From the NCBI GenBank assembly GCA_022843045.1, contig JALHOJ010000020.1:1-53179 (forward strand): a DNA stretch of 53,179 nucleotides. The letters are read 5' to 3'. Of this stretch, positions 17,415 to 25,188 are shown piece by piece (positions within the stretch are counted from its first letter, which is position 1; each line of letters starts with the position of its first letter). This DNA comes from Phycisphaerales bacterium (GTDB lineage Bacteria; Planctomycetota; Phycisphaerae; Phycisphaerales; UBA1924). The position numbers and the translations under genes are program-made. The notes under the pieces were generated by a model that made no database searches, had not been told where the DNA came from, and was given only the letters and a program-made list of their open reading frames with translations.

Positions 17415-17474
17415 ATGCGTCGCTGCTGTTGCCAAGCTTTGAAACCAGCCTGTTGCCAAGGCCAGCCGACCTGA
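17415..17474 (+). CDS. Possible 19-residue Cys-rich micro-ORF
   Basis: ATG at 17415 opens a 19-residue peptide, MRRCCCQALKPACCQGQPT, with five cysteines in CCC and CC clusters. A textbook Shine-Dalgarno AAGGAG (17401-17406) sits 8 bases upstream. The decamer TGTTGCCAAG occurs twice inside it, 24 bases apart. It could be a metal- or redox-sensing leader peptide or a small metal-binding peptide. It could also be chance, as only the ribosome site and composition support it. Confidence 0.35.
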   Translation: MRRCCCQALKPACCQGQPT

Positions 17475-17593
17475 CCAATTCCGGCCTCTGGTGCTTCGGC
17501 CCACGGCCCCACACGCCAACCTGTCCTGCTGCTTTCCGCCCCGAGACGGACGCATCGAGGAAGTGCGCACCGTCACTGGAGGTGAGAGTGATG

Positions 17594-17618
17594 CCCGCCC
17601 GGCTATCCGCCGGGCGGG
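17594..17618. other. Perfect 10-bp GC hairpin
   Basis: CCCGCCCGGC (17594-17603) pairs completely with GCCGGGCGGG (17609-17618) across TATCC. The bases after it on the plus strand (TGTCTTGATG) are only weakly T-rich, so it could be a poor terminator for the preceding transcript or part of a structured RNA. Confidence 0.5.
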
Positions 17619-17721
17619 TGTCTTGATGAAGCCTGAGTTCCGAACCGACCGTCGGTGTACGGATGCTTTGCTCCGGATTGCTCGCGTAGGATTGATTGCG
17701 CGGGCGACCACAAGAAAACCC

Positions 17722-17750
17722 GTGACATGCGCTCCGTTGGCGGTTATATT
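17722..17750 (+). promoter_or_regulatory. Promoter of phoU
   Basis: GTGACA (17722-17727), 17 bases, TATATT (17745-17750): a near-consensus sigma-70 promoter. The start would be near 17757, about 30 bases before the first possible phoU ATG. No clear Pho box is visible around it. Confidence 0.75.
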
Positions 17751-17785
17751 AAGATCGCACGGACGCAACACAAGCACGGCCCGCC

Positions 17786-18607
17786 ATGGGGCCGATCGTC
17801 GGGCAGGCAGCAATATCGATGGATCAATCGCGCACAGATCAAGCTCAGTTCGCACAGTTCGCCCAGACTACGGGCGAGCGCATCAAGACCGACACGACGG
17901 AGCAGCGCATCCTCGCGCTCAAGCGCCGGGTCGTGCGCGAGGGGATGCTCGCTGTCAACATGCTCGAAAACGCCATCGGCACGTTCCGCGACATGGACGC
18001 TGAGGCCGCCGCGCGGGTGCGGCGGGCGGATGATGAAGTGGACAGCGAAGAAGTCGAGATCGAGCAGGAATGTCACACACTGCTGAGCCTGCATCATCCG
18101 TATGCGCGCGGGTTTCGCACGATCGCGTTCTCGCTGCGCGTGAACGCGGACTTTGAGCGCGTCGCCGATCACGCTTCGTCGATGGCCAAGATCGTGATCC
18201 GCCTGCGGCCTTATGTCGTGTCGATGGGCTCCGCGGCCCCGCGCTGGCCCACTTCGCTGATGGAACTGATGGACCGCGTGCCCAAGATGTGCCACGATGT
18301 GCTGCGCTGCGTGCTGGACGAGGACGCGACCGCCGCGCGGGCGCTGATTGCCAGCGACGAAGTGATCGACCAGCAGGAACGCCGGCTGTTCGAGGAAGTG
18401 CAGGACTGGATCAAGACCCAAGGCCGCCAGGACAGCGCGGTGGCGATGGGCATGCTGGTGTATCGCGCGGGCCGCGAACTCGAGCGCGTGGGCGACCTCA
18501 TGGCGTCCGTGGCGGAGGACGTGGTGTACCTCTCCGAAGGCGAGATCATCCGGCACGCGAAGAAGCGGACGCGGGACGCGAACCCGGCGAACAAGCCGGC
18601 GGCGTAG
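17786..18607 (+). CDS. phoU: PhoU-family phosphate regulator
   Basis: PhoU damps phosphate uptake and PhoR/PhoB signalling by contacting the Pst transporter and sensor kinase. The 273 residues form two PhoU helical bundles, roughly residues 40-130 and 145-250. Each has the family motif: FSLRVNADFERVADHASSMA in the first and YRAGRELERVGDLMASVAED in the second, where the acidic E/D-R-x-x-D pattern binds metal. The N-terminal ~25 residues are polar and variable. Translation may instead start at the ATG at 17819 (262 residues); neither start has a good ribosome site. No pst genes are adjacent, so the partner transporter is elsewhere. Confidence 0.88.
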   Translation: MGPIVGQAAISMDQSRTDQAQFAQFAQTTGERIKTDTTEQRILALKRRVVREGMLAVNMLENAIGTFRDMDAEAAARVRRADDEVDSEEVEIEQECHTLLSLHHPYARGFRTIAFSLRVNADFERVADHASSMAKIVIRLRPYVVSMGSAAPRWPTSLMELMDRVPKMCHDVLRCVLDEDATAARALIASDEVIDQQERRLFEEVQDWIKTQGRQDSAVAMGMLVYRAGRELERVGDLMASVAEDVVYLSEGEIIRHAKKRTRDANPANKPAA

Positions 18608-18631
18608 TGCGCACACACGAGAGGGGGCCCG

Positions 18632-19957
18632 ATGCTGCTCGTGTTCATTCTCTGGATTCTCCCGACGTTGTTCATCGCGGGTGTGATCCTGATGGTGATC
18701 GGCTTCGGCGGCGTGCGCCGCGGGCAGACGGCGGTGTGCGCGAAGTGCGGATTTGAGTTGTCGGGTACTTCGCTCGATGGTGTGTGTCCAGAGTGTGGTG
18801 TCAGTCTCTCCAAGCCTGGCTCATGGCGCAGAGGCGTGCTGCACAGGCGTCCTGCCCTTGGCGTACTTGGGCTTCTGCTGGTGCTGCCGTTCACGGCGAG
18901 ATCGGCGATGTGGGCGGTCGAACAAGTGAGTCCTGCGGCCCTCGCCCCATACAAGCCGCTATGGCTTCTGCGGTCGGACATCATGTCTGGGAGCTTCAAC
19001 GAGCGCGGCGTCGCCATCACGGAAGTCGAACGACGAATTGTGAACCCAGGCTTTGCTAATTGGCCAGAGGTTCAGCTGATCGTTGAAGATGCACTCTCGA
19101 TCCAGCGCGACCCGTCGGCGGTATGGGATCTGCGTCTGGGCGACTTGATTGTCGCGGCGCATGTTGCTGGACGCCTTCGGACTGAGGACTATCAACAGTT
19201 TATCGCGAACGGCGTGCAGTATGAGATGAAGCTGCCGGCGAACGTGAAAGCGGGATCAGAGTTTGAGGTCCAGATCGACTCTCAACATGACCGTCTTGCA
19301 AGCCGATCCATGGCGATCAAGACAGACGTTGCGATCGTCGTCAATGAGACGCCTCAGGCGCTGCCTTTGCGCACCATTATGATGTCGGGTGGAGGCTCCT
19401 TCAGCTTTCGCGCGCAAGCACCAACCGAAACTGGTGTGGCGAAAGTCGAGACTTCGCTGGGCATGTCGCAAGGCCCGTCACTTTTGGGCTCTAGATTGCT
19501 GACGGCTTCGGTCACCATCATTCCTGCGGACCAATCGGTGCCGGTCGAAGGCGTTAGCGATCACGCAGTTCTTGTGGAGCTCCAAAGGAGTGTCTTCGCT
19601 TCGTTTGATGAGACTGATGCAGCTGTGCTGCGGCGGCCATTTCAAACGGTCACGATCACGTGGAACAAGCGAAGCTCACCGTCCGCGGAACTGGACTATG
19701 TGGTTCGTGTCGTGGTGCGAGGTCGCAACTCAGCAGGCGAAGCAGTGGAGTTTGATGTTGGCCAGTTGCGGCGTTTGCGTCAAGTCGAGACAATCGGATA
19801 CATGTTCTCAATGCAGCGATTCGAAGACGCCGGCGACCTGAATGGTGTCACGCTTCAGGATGTCGTCTTGAGGGTTGATCGCGAGGGCATTTCGGTGACT
19901 CCAGGCGTGCAACGTCCGTGGGTAGGCGAGGATGTGGTGCTCAAGGTGCTTCGATGA
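18632..19957 (+). CDS. Membrane protein with a zinc ribbon, unknown function
   Basis: This is a 441-residue protein that I do not recognise. Residues ~3-25 are a transmembrane helix. Residues 36-55 hold a zinc ribbon, CAKCG...CPECG (Cys36, 39, 52, 55), and residues ~74-92 a second helix. The remaining ~340 residues are soluble, with predicted beta structure and little charge clustering. GAGAGGGGG lies just before the ATG, and the gene follows phoU by 24 bases, so the two are probably cotranscribed. A short ribbon between two membrane helices is common in proteins of this phylum annotated as hypothetical. The large domain probably lies outside the cytoplasm. Confidence 0.7.
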   Translation: MLLVFILWILPTLFIAGVILMVIGFGGVRRGQTAVCAKCGFELSGTSLDGVCPECGVSLSKPGSWRRGVLHRRPALGVLGLLLVLPFTARSAMWAVEQVSPAALAPYKPLWLLRSDIMSGSFNERGVAITEVERRIVNPGFANWPEVQLIVEDALSIQRDPSAVWDLRLGDLIVAAHVAGRLRTEDYQQFIANGVQYEMKLPANVKAGSEFEVQIDSQHDRLASRSMAIKTDVAIVVNETPQALPLRTIMMSGGGSFSFRAQAPTETGVAKVETSLGMSQGPSLLGSRLLTASVTIIPADQSVPVEGVSDHAVLVELQRSVFASFDETDAAVLRRPFQTVTITWNKRSSPSAELDYVVRVVVRGRNSAGEAVEFDVGQLRRLRQVETIGYMFSMQRFEDAGDLNGVTLQDVVLRVDREGISVTPGVQRPWVGEDVVLKVLR

Positions 19958-20024
19958 CGTGAAAGTGCGCTTGAACACTGCGCCGCGAATCGGTGGGTGT
20001 GTCTTTCGCGTACCCTTCCCCGCC

Positions 20025-20108
20025 GCGGGCGTGGCGGAATTGGCAGACGCGCGGGACTTAGGATCCCGTGGCCGCAAGGCTTTGCAGGTTCAACTCCTGT
20101 CGCCCGCA
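20025..20108 (+). tRNA. tRNA-Leu (anticodon UAG)
   Basis: The acceptor stem GCGGGCG (20025-20031) pairs with CGCCCGC (20101-20107), with A as discriminator base. The anticodon arm is CGGGA-CTTAGGA-TCCCG, giving UAG and reading CUN leucine codons. The long variable arm (around GGCCGCAAGGCT) is the class II hallmark of tRNA-Leu, and the T loop is TTCAACT. CCA is not encoded. Confidence 0.95.
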
Positions 20109-20183
20109 CTTGGGTTGTCGAACCGTTGAAGCGTGGAATCCGCGCTGCGGTCGGTGGCACGCGTTCGACACGGTCCACGAAAC

Positions 20184-22046
20184 CTACTGGCCACAGAGCG
20201 TGCAAGGCCCCTCGCTGAAGACGAGCAGGAAGCTGTCGATGTCGCAGGGGTCAAACAGCGAGCCGTCGTTGTTGAAGTCCACGTCGTTGCACGTGGCGGT
20301 CTCGGGCACGCACGGCCCTTCGCTGAAGACGCTCAGGAACGCGTCGATGTCGGTGGGGTCAAACAGGCTCGCGTCGTTGTTGAAGTCGATGGAGTCGCAC
20401 GCCTGCGGCAGGCGGGCGATGAACGCGCCCGAGGTCGCGTCGGTGAAGGCGAGTCGGAAAACGACCTCGCCCGTGTCGCTGAAGGATGTGAAGCGGCCGT
20501 CGTCGTCGCCAGCTTCGGGCGGGAATCCCAGGGCCGAGGCGGTCTTCAGCGTGGTGATGTTGGGGTCGTCGTTGACGTCAAACTGCGTCTGCTCGAGCAC
20601 TGCCAGTCGCAGCGCACCCGACGCGTCCTCCAGCCAGATGCCTTCGCGTGAGTTGGTGAGCGCCGCCGCGAGCATCAGCTTGCCGCTCGCGTTCATCGCG
20701 ATGCGAGTGTCGCTTCGGACATCGCCGAAGTTCGTGGCTGGTACGACGCCCGGCGCGGCGGAGCCCTCGCGGGCCAGGAGCGTGAAGGGGCCGTTGCCGA
20801 CGCGCTTCCAGATCGCGGAGTTGTTGGATGAACTCACGCCCGCGCCGCGAAGCTGCGCACGCAGCGCGATCGAACCACCACCGCCAAAGGTGAGTTGGAA
20901 CGAGCCATCGAGCAGCACGTCTGCGGGGAGCCCGGGCGCCGGGTCGCCCCGGCGGGCCAGCACGGTGGTCGTGCCGTTGTCAACGACAAAGATCGCGTTG
21001 TTGTTGGTGCTGTCAATGCCTGGACCGGCCAAGCTGGCGCGATACGCGAGGCGTCCGGATCGGTCGAGTTCGGGATCGCCGGTGATGCTGCTGATGGTCA
21101 CGCCACTTGGAAGCTGCGGGGCTTGATCGCCCGTTCGCGCCGCGAGCGTGAGCACGCCCGCGGGGGAACTAGACCAGAGCGCCTGGTTGTTGCTTGTCGT
21201 GACGCCCGTGCCCGTCAGGCTTGATCGAAACGCGTACGTGCCGCTGCTGTTGATGCGATACTCGTTGAAGAGCCCGCTGAAGTTGACGCCCGCGAGCACG
21301 CCCGTGGGGAAGCCGTCTCGGCCCACGAGCGAGAGCGCACTGGGCGTGCCGATCCAATGGGAGCTGCCGGGGTTTGTGCCGGAAAGGATGGCACGAAACG
21401 CCATCACGCCGCTTTGGTTGATCTGAGGCGCGTTGAACGCGTTCCACTGCGTGCCCGCCTCGACGCCCGGCGCTTGTGTGAATCCGAGCGCAAACGCGGC
21501 CGCGGGGCTCGTGGGCGAGATGGTCCAGAGGCTTTCGATCGAGCCGCCGCCGCTGGGCCTGATCGATGCTACGTATGCCATCAGCCCCGAATCGCTGAGG
21601 TTGGGCACTGTCGTCGAGGCGTACGTGAAGCCGCTTTGCCCCGGCGCGGGGTCGCCCAGGCGCATGACCAGTTGCAGCGAACCGGGCTGGGTCCACCAGA
21701 TGCCTTGGTTGTTTGTCGCCGACACGCCCGGACCCGCGATCGTCGCAAAGAGGCCGATCTGGCCGCTGGCGTTGATCGAGAACGCATCGAACGCGCTGAA
21801 CGTCAGGCCCGCTGGGAGCCCTGGTGCTTGCTGGCCCGAAAGGGCGAGGTTGCGGATCTGCACGCCTTGGCCCGCTGCGTCATGAGTCGCGCCAAGACCC
21901 AACAACACACCCACCGCACCAGTTGCGACCACCGCGGTCCGTCGGCTAAGGCTTGAGCGACCTCCCACGCGCGACGATGCGGCTTTCGCAGCGGAATCCC
22001 GACACTTTGATTCGCTCCGACGCACGGACCCGTATGCACTGTTCAC
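20184..22046 (-). CDS. Secreted NxxGxxxF tandem-repeat protein with GC-type dockerin
   Basis: This is a 620-residue exported protein. The start is GTG at 22046 with AAGGAG upstream. The N-terminus is long and basic before the hydrophobic core (VVATGAVGVLLGLGATHDAAGQ). Residues ~60-545 carry repeats built on N-x-x-G-x-x-x-F (INQSGVMAFRAIL, INSSGTYAFRSSL), each followed by a segment with G.GV...NN.A.W. This matches the 'choice-of-anchor tandem repeat NxxGxxxF' class. Residues 550-620 are the GC-type dockerin, ending CTLCGQ. The repeats suggest a propeller or solenoid display scaffold; no enzymatic motif is seen. It converges with the tRNA gene across 75 bases. Confidence 0.85.
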   Translation of the reverse strand: MNSAYGSVRRSESKCRDSAAKAASSRVGGRSSLSRRTAVVATGAVGVLLGLGATHDAAGQGVQIRNLALSGQQAPGLPAGLTFSAFDAFSINASGQIGLFATIAGPGVSATNNQGIWWTQPGSLQLVMRLGDPAPGQSGFTYASTTVPNLSDSGLMAYVASIRPSGGGSIESLWTISPTSPAAAFALGFTQAPGVEAGTQWNAFNAPQINQSGVMAFRAILSGTNPGSSHWIGTPSALSLVGRDGFPTGVLAGVNFSGLFNEYRINSSGTYAFRSSLTGTGVTTSNNQALWSSSPAGVLTLAARTGDQAPQLPSGVTISSITGDPELDRSGRLAYRASLAGPGIDSTNNNAIFVVDNGTTTVLARRGDPAPGLPADVLLDGSFQLTFGGGGSIALRAQLRGAGVSSSNNSAIWKRVGNGPFTLLAREGSAAPGVVPATNFGDVRSDTRIAMNASGKLMLAAALTNSREGIWLEDASGALRLAVLEQTQFDVNDDPNITTLKTASALGFPPEAGDDDGRFTSFSDTGEVVFRLAFTDATSGAFIARLPQACDSIDFNNDASLFDPTDIDAFLSVFSEGPCVPETATCNDVDFNNDGSLFDPCDIDSFLLVFSEGPCTLCGQ

Positions 22047-22296
22047 GTTCGCGCTCCTTGGCGAGAGCTCGATGATCGTTGCCTACGGGTGCTGATTCCA
22101 AATCAGTCCGCGGCGATCATCGGCACGCACCGGAGCGCAAGCGAGAGTGCCGCGCGGGGACAGACACGAATCGACCGATCTTCCTGCCAGTTGCACGACG
22201 CGCCCCGGAGGACAAGGAGGGCCATGGCGGCTCCGATAACACTTATTCGCGTGGCGAAGTCCGGCTTCGACGGGTTCGATGTCTCTCCAAGCAGCC

Positions 22297-23844
22297 CTAC
22301 TGCCCGCAGAGCGTGCAGGGTCCTTCGCTGAAGGCCAGCAGGAAGCTGTCGATGTCGCAGGGGTCAAAGAGGGAGCCGTCGTTGTTGAAGTCGATGTCGT
22401 TGCAGGTTGCTGTGGCGGGGATGCAGGGGCCTTCGGAGAAGACCGAGAAGAAAGCGTCGATGTCGGTGGGGTCAAACGTACTGCCGTCGTTGTTGAAGTC
22501 GATGTCGTTGCAGGTTGCGGCAGTGCGATAGGCTCGTAAAATCGTGCCGGTGCTCGCGACGATCATGGTGCCGTCGGTTGCGAGGATAGGACTTCCCTGG
22601 TTCAGGTTGCCATCGATCGGTTCAGACCAGCGCAAGGTGAGGTCCGGATTGAAGCTGTAGAGCCTGCCACCGTTGAAGCCGCCGGCTGTCCCGTTGGAGA
22701 GGTAGATCACGCCGCGTGCGTCGACTGCCATGTGGAACTGCATGTAGTCGCCTGTGATGGGCGTGGGATAGGTGGCGATGACCTGTCCGTCTGCGGGGTT
22801 GATGCGCTGGAGGATGAAGGAACCTTCGGGATCGGGCGCGCCGGTCCATGAGGCGCTGTAGATGGAACCGTCGGGACCGACGCCCCAGCGTGAAAACTCG
22901 CCGCCGCCACCTGAGGAGGTGCGCCAGTTCTCGACGATTGCAGTGCCAGTGTCGGTGTAGGAATACAGGAAGTCGTAGTTGATGTTGAAGTTCTGGCCGG
23001 TGTTGATGTAGAGGCGTCCGTCGACGCCGATGTAGGGTGCGTTGTGGAGAAGGCCACCGGCAGCCATGAACGGACCGCGATAGAGAAATGCGCCGGTGGC
23101 GAGATCGAATTTACGGAAGGCGATGCGGTTTCCCGAGCCCGCGATGAGGTCGACGGTGTAGACGCCGTTGCCTTCAATGACAACACCAGTGGTATTGCCG
23201 ACCTGCTCGGTCCGCGCGGTTCTCCAGACAACCGCACCGGTCATCGCGTCAACGCGCTCGACCCAGCGATTTGATCCGAAGAGAATGTCGCCATCTGGGG
23301 CGAAAACCGCGCCCGTGTAAGGACCAGCGGTGATCTCGTATCGTGGGGGCAATGGGCTTGCGCCGCCCGCCGTGTGCCACAACACCGCGCCTGTAGCGGC
23401 ATCAAGGCAATAAATCGGTGCGGCGACACTCCCTCCGTTACCGGAACGACTCGCGTAGAGGCGTCCGTCCTTGACGCCCGCGATCCAAGTGGTCCAGTCG
23501 CCGGTTTCGTATGGAAGGTCGACAGTCCAGAGAATGGCGCCGGTGTCGAGATCGAGGGCGTAGATGCTGTCGGAGCCTGCGGGCGGATCGGGCGGGAAGC
23601 CTGTCTGGCGGACGACGAAGACGCGTCGGCCTTCTGCAACAGGATTCCAAGCGATGAAACTCGGGAGAGCGTTCTCCCACAACAGATCTGATGCGCCGAC
23701 GCCATCAGGTCCGACGACGTTGGACAAGCCGTTGCAGCGTCCGTTGCCGCCTAAGTTGTTCCAGTCTTGTCCAAGTGAAAGCGAGCAGGCACCCGCGAGC
23801 AGGACAACTGGAGCAAGGCGTACGACGTAACTCCGAACGTGCAT
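22297..23844 (-). CDS. Secreted PQQ-like beta-propeller protein with GC-type dockerin
   Basis: This is a 515-residue exported protein. The ATG at 23844 is chosen because AGGAGATATGCA precedes it. The signal peptide ends GACSLSLGQ. Residues ~20-435 carry repeats such as SIYALDLDTGAILWTVDLP and PIYCLDAATGAVLWHTAGG, the pattern of PQQ/BamB-like propellers. The tryptophan-docking residues are present, but cofactor-binding residues of true quinoproteins are not evident, so it is probably a scaffold. Residues 445-515 are the GC-type dockerin. The stop is TAG. The next gene upstream ends 71 bases away and has a terminator, so the two are likely transcribed separately. Confidence 0.86.
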   Translation of the reverse strand: MHVRSYVVRLAPVVLLAGACSLSLGQDWNNLGGNGRCNGLSNVVGPDGVGASDLLWENALPSFIAWNPVAEGRRVFVVRQTGFPPDPPAGSDSIYALDLDTGAILWTVDLPYETGDWTTWIAGVKDGRLYASRSGNGGSVAAPIYCLDAATGAVLWHTAGGASPLPPRYEITAGPYTGAVFAPDGDILFGSNRWVERVDAMTGAVVWRTARTEQVGNTTGVVIEGNGVYTVDLIAGSGNRIAFRKFDLATGAFLYRGPFMAAGGLLHNAPYIGVDGRLYINTGQNFNINYDFLYSYTDTGTAIVENWRTSSGGGGEFSRWGVGPDGSIYSASWTGAPDPEGSFILQRINPADGQVIATYPTPITGDYMQFHMAVDARGVIYLSNGTAGGFNGGRLYSFNPDLTLRWSEPIDGNLNQGSPILATDGTMIVASTGTILRAYRTAATCNDIDFNNDGSTFDPTDIDAFFSVFSEGPCIPATATCNDIDFNNDGSLFDPCDIDSFLLAFSEGPCTLCGQ

Positions 23845-23879
23845 TGCATATCTCCTGAAGTGAACGAGCAAAACAAAGC

Positions 23880-23907
23880 CGCAGCCGAGCCATCAAGCAT
23901 GGCTGCG
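23880..23907 (-). terminator. Terminator between two dockerin genes
   Basis: CGCAGCC (23880-23886) pairs with GGCTGCG (23901-23907), with further pairing inside the loop (AGCCAT with ATGGCT). On the minus strand it is followed by GCTTTGTTTTGC. It directly follows the gene ending at 23916. Confidence 0.65.
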
Positions 23908-23915
23908 TAAGTGGT

Positions 23916-24965
23916 TTATTGACCGCAGAGCGTGCATGGACCTTCGCTGAAAACCAGCAGGAACGAGTCGATGTCGCAGGGGTCGAAGATGCTCGTGTCG
24001 TTGTTGAAGTCGATGTCGTCGCAGGTTGCGGTTTCGGGGATGCAGGGCCCTTCGCTGAAGACGCTGAGGAAGGCGTCGATGTCCTGGGGGTCGAAGGACG
24101 AGCCGTCGTTGTTGAAGTCGATGTCGTTGCAGACGGGTGAGGATGAGGAGATGTCGTAACCCTGCCAAGCATTGCGAGATTGGTCGTAGACAAAGAGCTG
24201 GCCATTCGCGAAGCCGGCTCCGTAGAAGCTGGGCACATCGATGTCCAGTTCCCACGTCTCAACATACGTCCCATCGAGGCGGAAGGTGTACGCATCATCG
24301 GTGGCGGGAGAGACGACGACGAGCAGATCATTTTGGCTGTCAAAACCGCTGGCGAACCATGTGAACCCAGGGCTCCCGATGGGAGTCGTGTCCAGCGCGA
24401 TCGTGCCGAGGAGCGATCCGTCGGCGCGGCTCACACGATTGAAGATGTTGGTATTGCTGAATGCGTAGAACTCGTTTCTACCTGCGTCATACACGGGCAT
24501 TGTTTGCCTCCCAAGGTTGCCGGGAAGCGAGACGATTAGCATGCTGGTTGAGCCTGTAAACAACCCGCCCGCGTCGAGATTCGCTTCGAATAGGCCTTGG
24601 GGACGACCGCCGATCGTCCCAATTCCACCGTCACGGGCGTTAAACGTCATCGCCTCGAGTTTGTTGGTGTTTGGGTTGTAGTTGATTGAACGCAGATCGT
24701 GTTCCAGCTCGCTAAACGTCTGGAGCAGTGTGCCGGTCTCTGAGAAGACATAGCCCTTTGAGTACATGGGCTCGCCGGAACCCGCACCGGCAGCGTAATA
24801 CTGCCGCAAGGTTGGATTCCAGGTGACGTTGAGAGGGGCCGCGGGCGGTGTGTCCGTCTGCAGCACAATGGTGCGTTGAGCGATCGCAGCGTGCACGGAC
24901 GTTGCGGAGACAAGAAGCGGTATCGCACAGACTGCACCAGCAGCGAAGAAACGAACGAATTTCAC
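23916..24965 (-). CDS. Secreted protein, propeller-like, with GC-type dockerin
   Basis: This is a 349-residue exported protein. The start is GTG at 24965 with AAAGGAG upstream. A signal peptide ends TSVHAA. The body (residues ~30-270) has loose repeats (YVFSETGTLLQTFSELEHD, FDSQNDLLVVVSPATDDAYTFRLDG) suggesting a small beta propeller, but I cannot name a family. Residues 279-349 are the GC-type dockerin. With its promoter region at 24966-25188 it is divergent from the unknown gene at 25189. It may share regulation with that gene through the AT-rich repeats between them. Confidence 0.82.
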   Translation of the reverse strand: MKFVRFFAAGAVCAIPLLVSATSVHAAIAQRTIVLQTDTPPAAPLNVTWNPTLRQYYAAGAGSGEPMYSKGYVFSETGTLLQTFSELEHDLRSINYNPNTNKLEAMTFNARDGGIGTIGGRPQGLFEANLDAGGLFTGSTSMLIVSLPGNLGRQTMPVYDAGRNEFYAFSNTNIFNRVSRADGSLLGTIALDTTPIGSPGFTWFASGFDSQNDLLVVVSPATDDAYTFRLDGTYVETWELDIDVPSFYGAGFANGQLFVYDQSRNAWQGYDISSSSPVCNDIDFNNDGSSFDPQDIDAFLSVFSEGPCIPETATCDDIDFNNDTSIFDPCDIDSFLLVFSEGPCTLCGQ

Positions 24966-25045
24966 GGGTCACTCTCCTTTGTCTCGGGGTCTTGGTGGAT
25001 CCTGTGCAGAACAGAATCAGACAACAGCCTACAGCCAAAGGCCAC

Positions 25046-25081
25046 TTTTGCAATCATTTTTGCAAACATTTCTACAAATTT
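25046..25081. repeat. Three tandem 12-bp AT-rich units
   Basis: TTTTGCAATCAT (25046-25057), TTTTGCAAACAT (25058-25069) and the degenerate TTCTACAAATTT (25070-25081) follow each other without gaps, ending in a palindrome ACAAATTTGT. The patch is strikingly AT-rich against the window. It sits between divergent genes and looks like a protein-binding array. Confidence 0.6.
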
Positions 25082-25188
25082 GTCGTGCCGTCAAATAGTG
25101 CAGGAATATAGGTGATTTCTTGCCGTATCGCTCGATGCTGCCTGGTCCAATGGAATAGCATTTAGTTGGCACTACGGAGGCACTTTGG

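Larger units (their letters stand above)
17228..17785. other. 558-base gap with hairpins, a micro-ORF and the phoU promoter
   Basis: No long gene is supported. From left to right it holds GCCCC/GGGGC pairing with a purine-rich Shine-Dalgarno near 17400, the 19-codon micro-ORF (17415-17474), a perfect 10-bp GC hairpin (17594-17618) and a strong promoter (17722-17750). The stretch 17480-17620 is rich in local pairing and could be a small structured RNA, but I cannot match it to a known family. Confidence 0.45.

Noticed and set aside
17540..17625. RNase P RNA suggested by GAGGAAGTGCGCACC
   Set aside because: Only a few bases resemble the conserved element; the other conserved blocks and the ~350-base length are missing.
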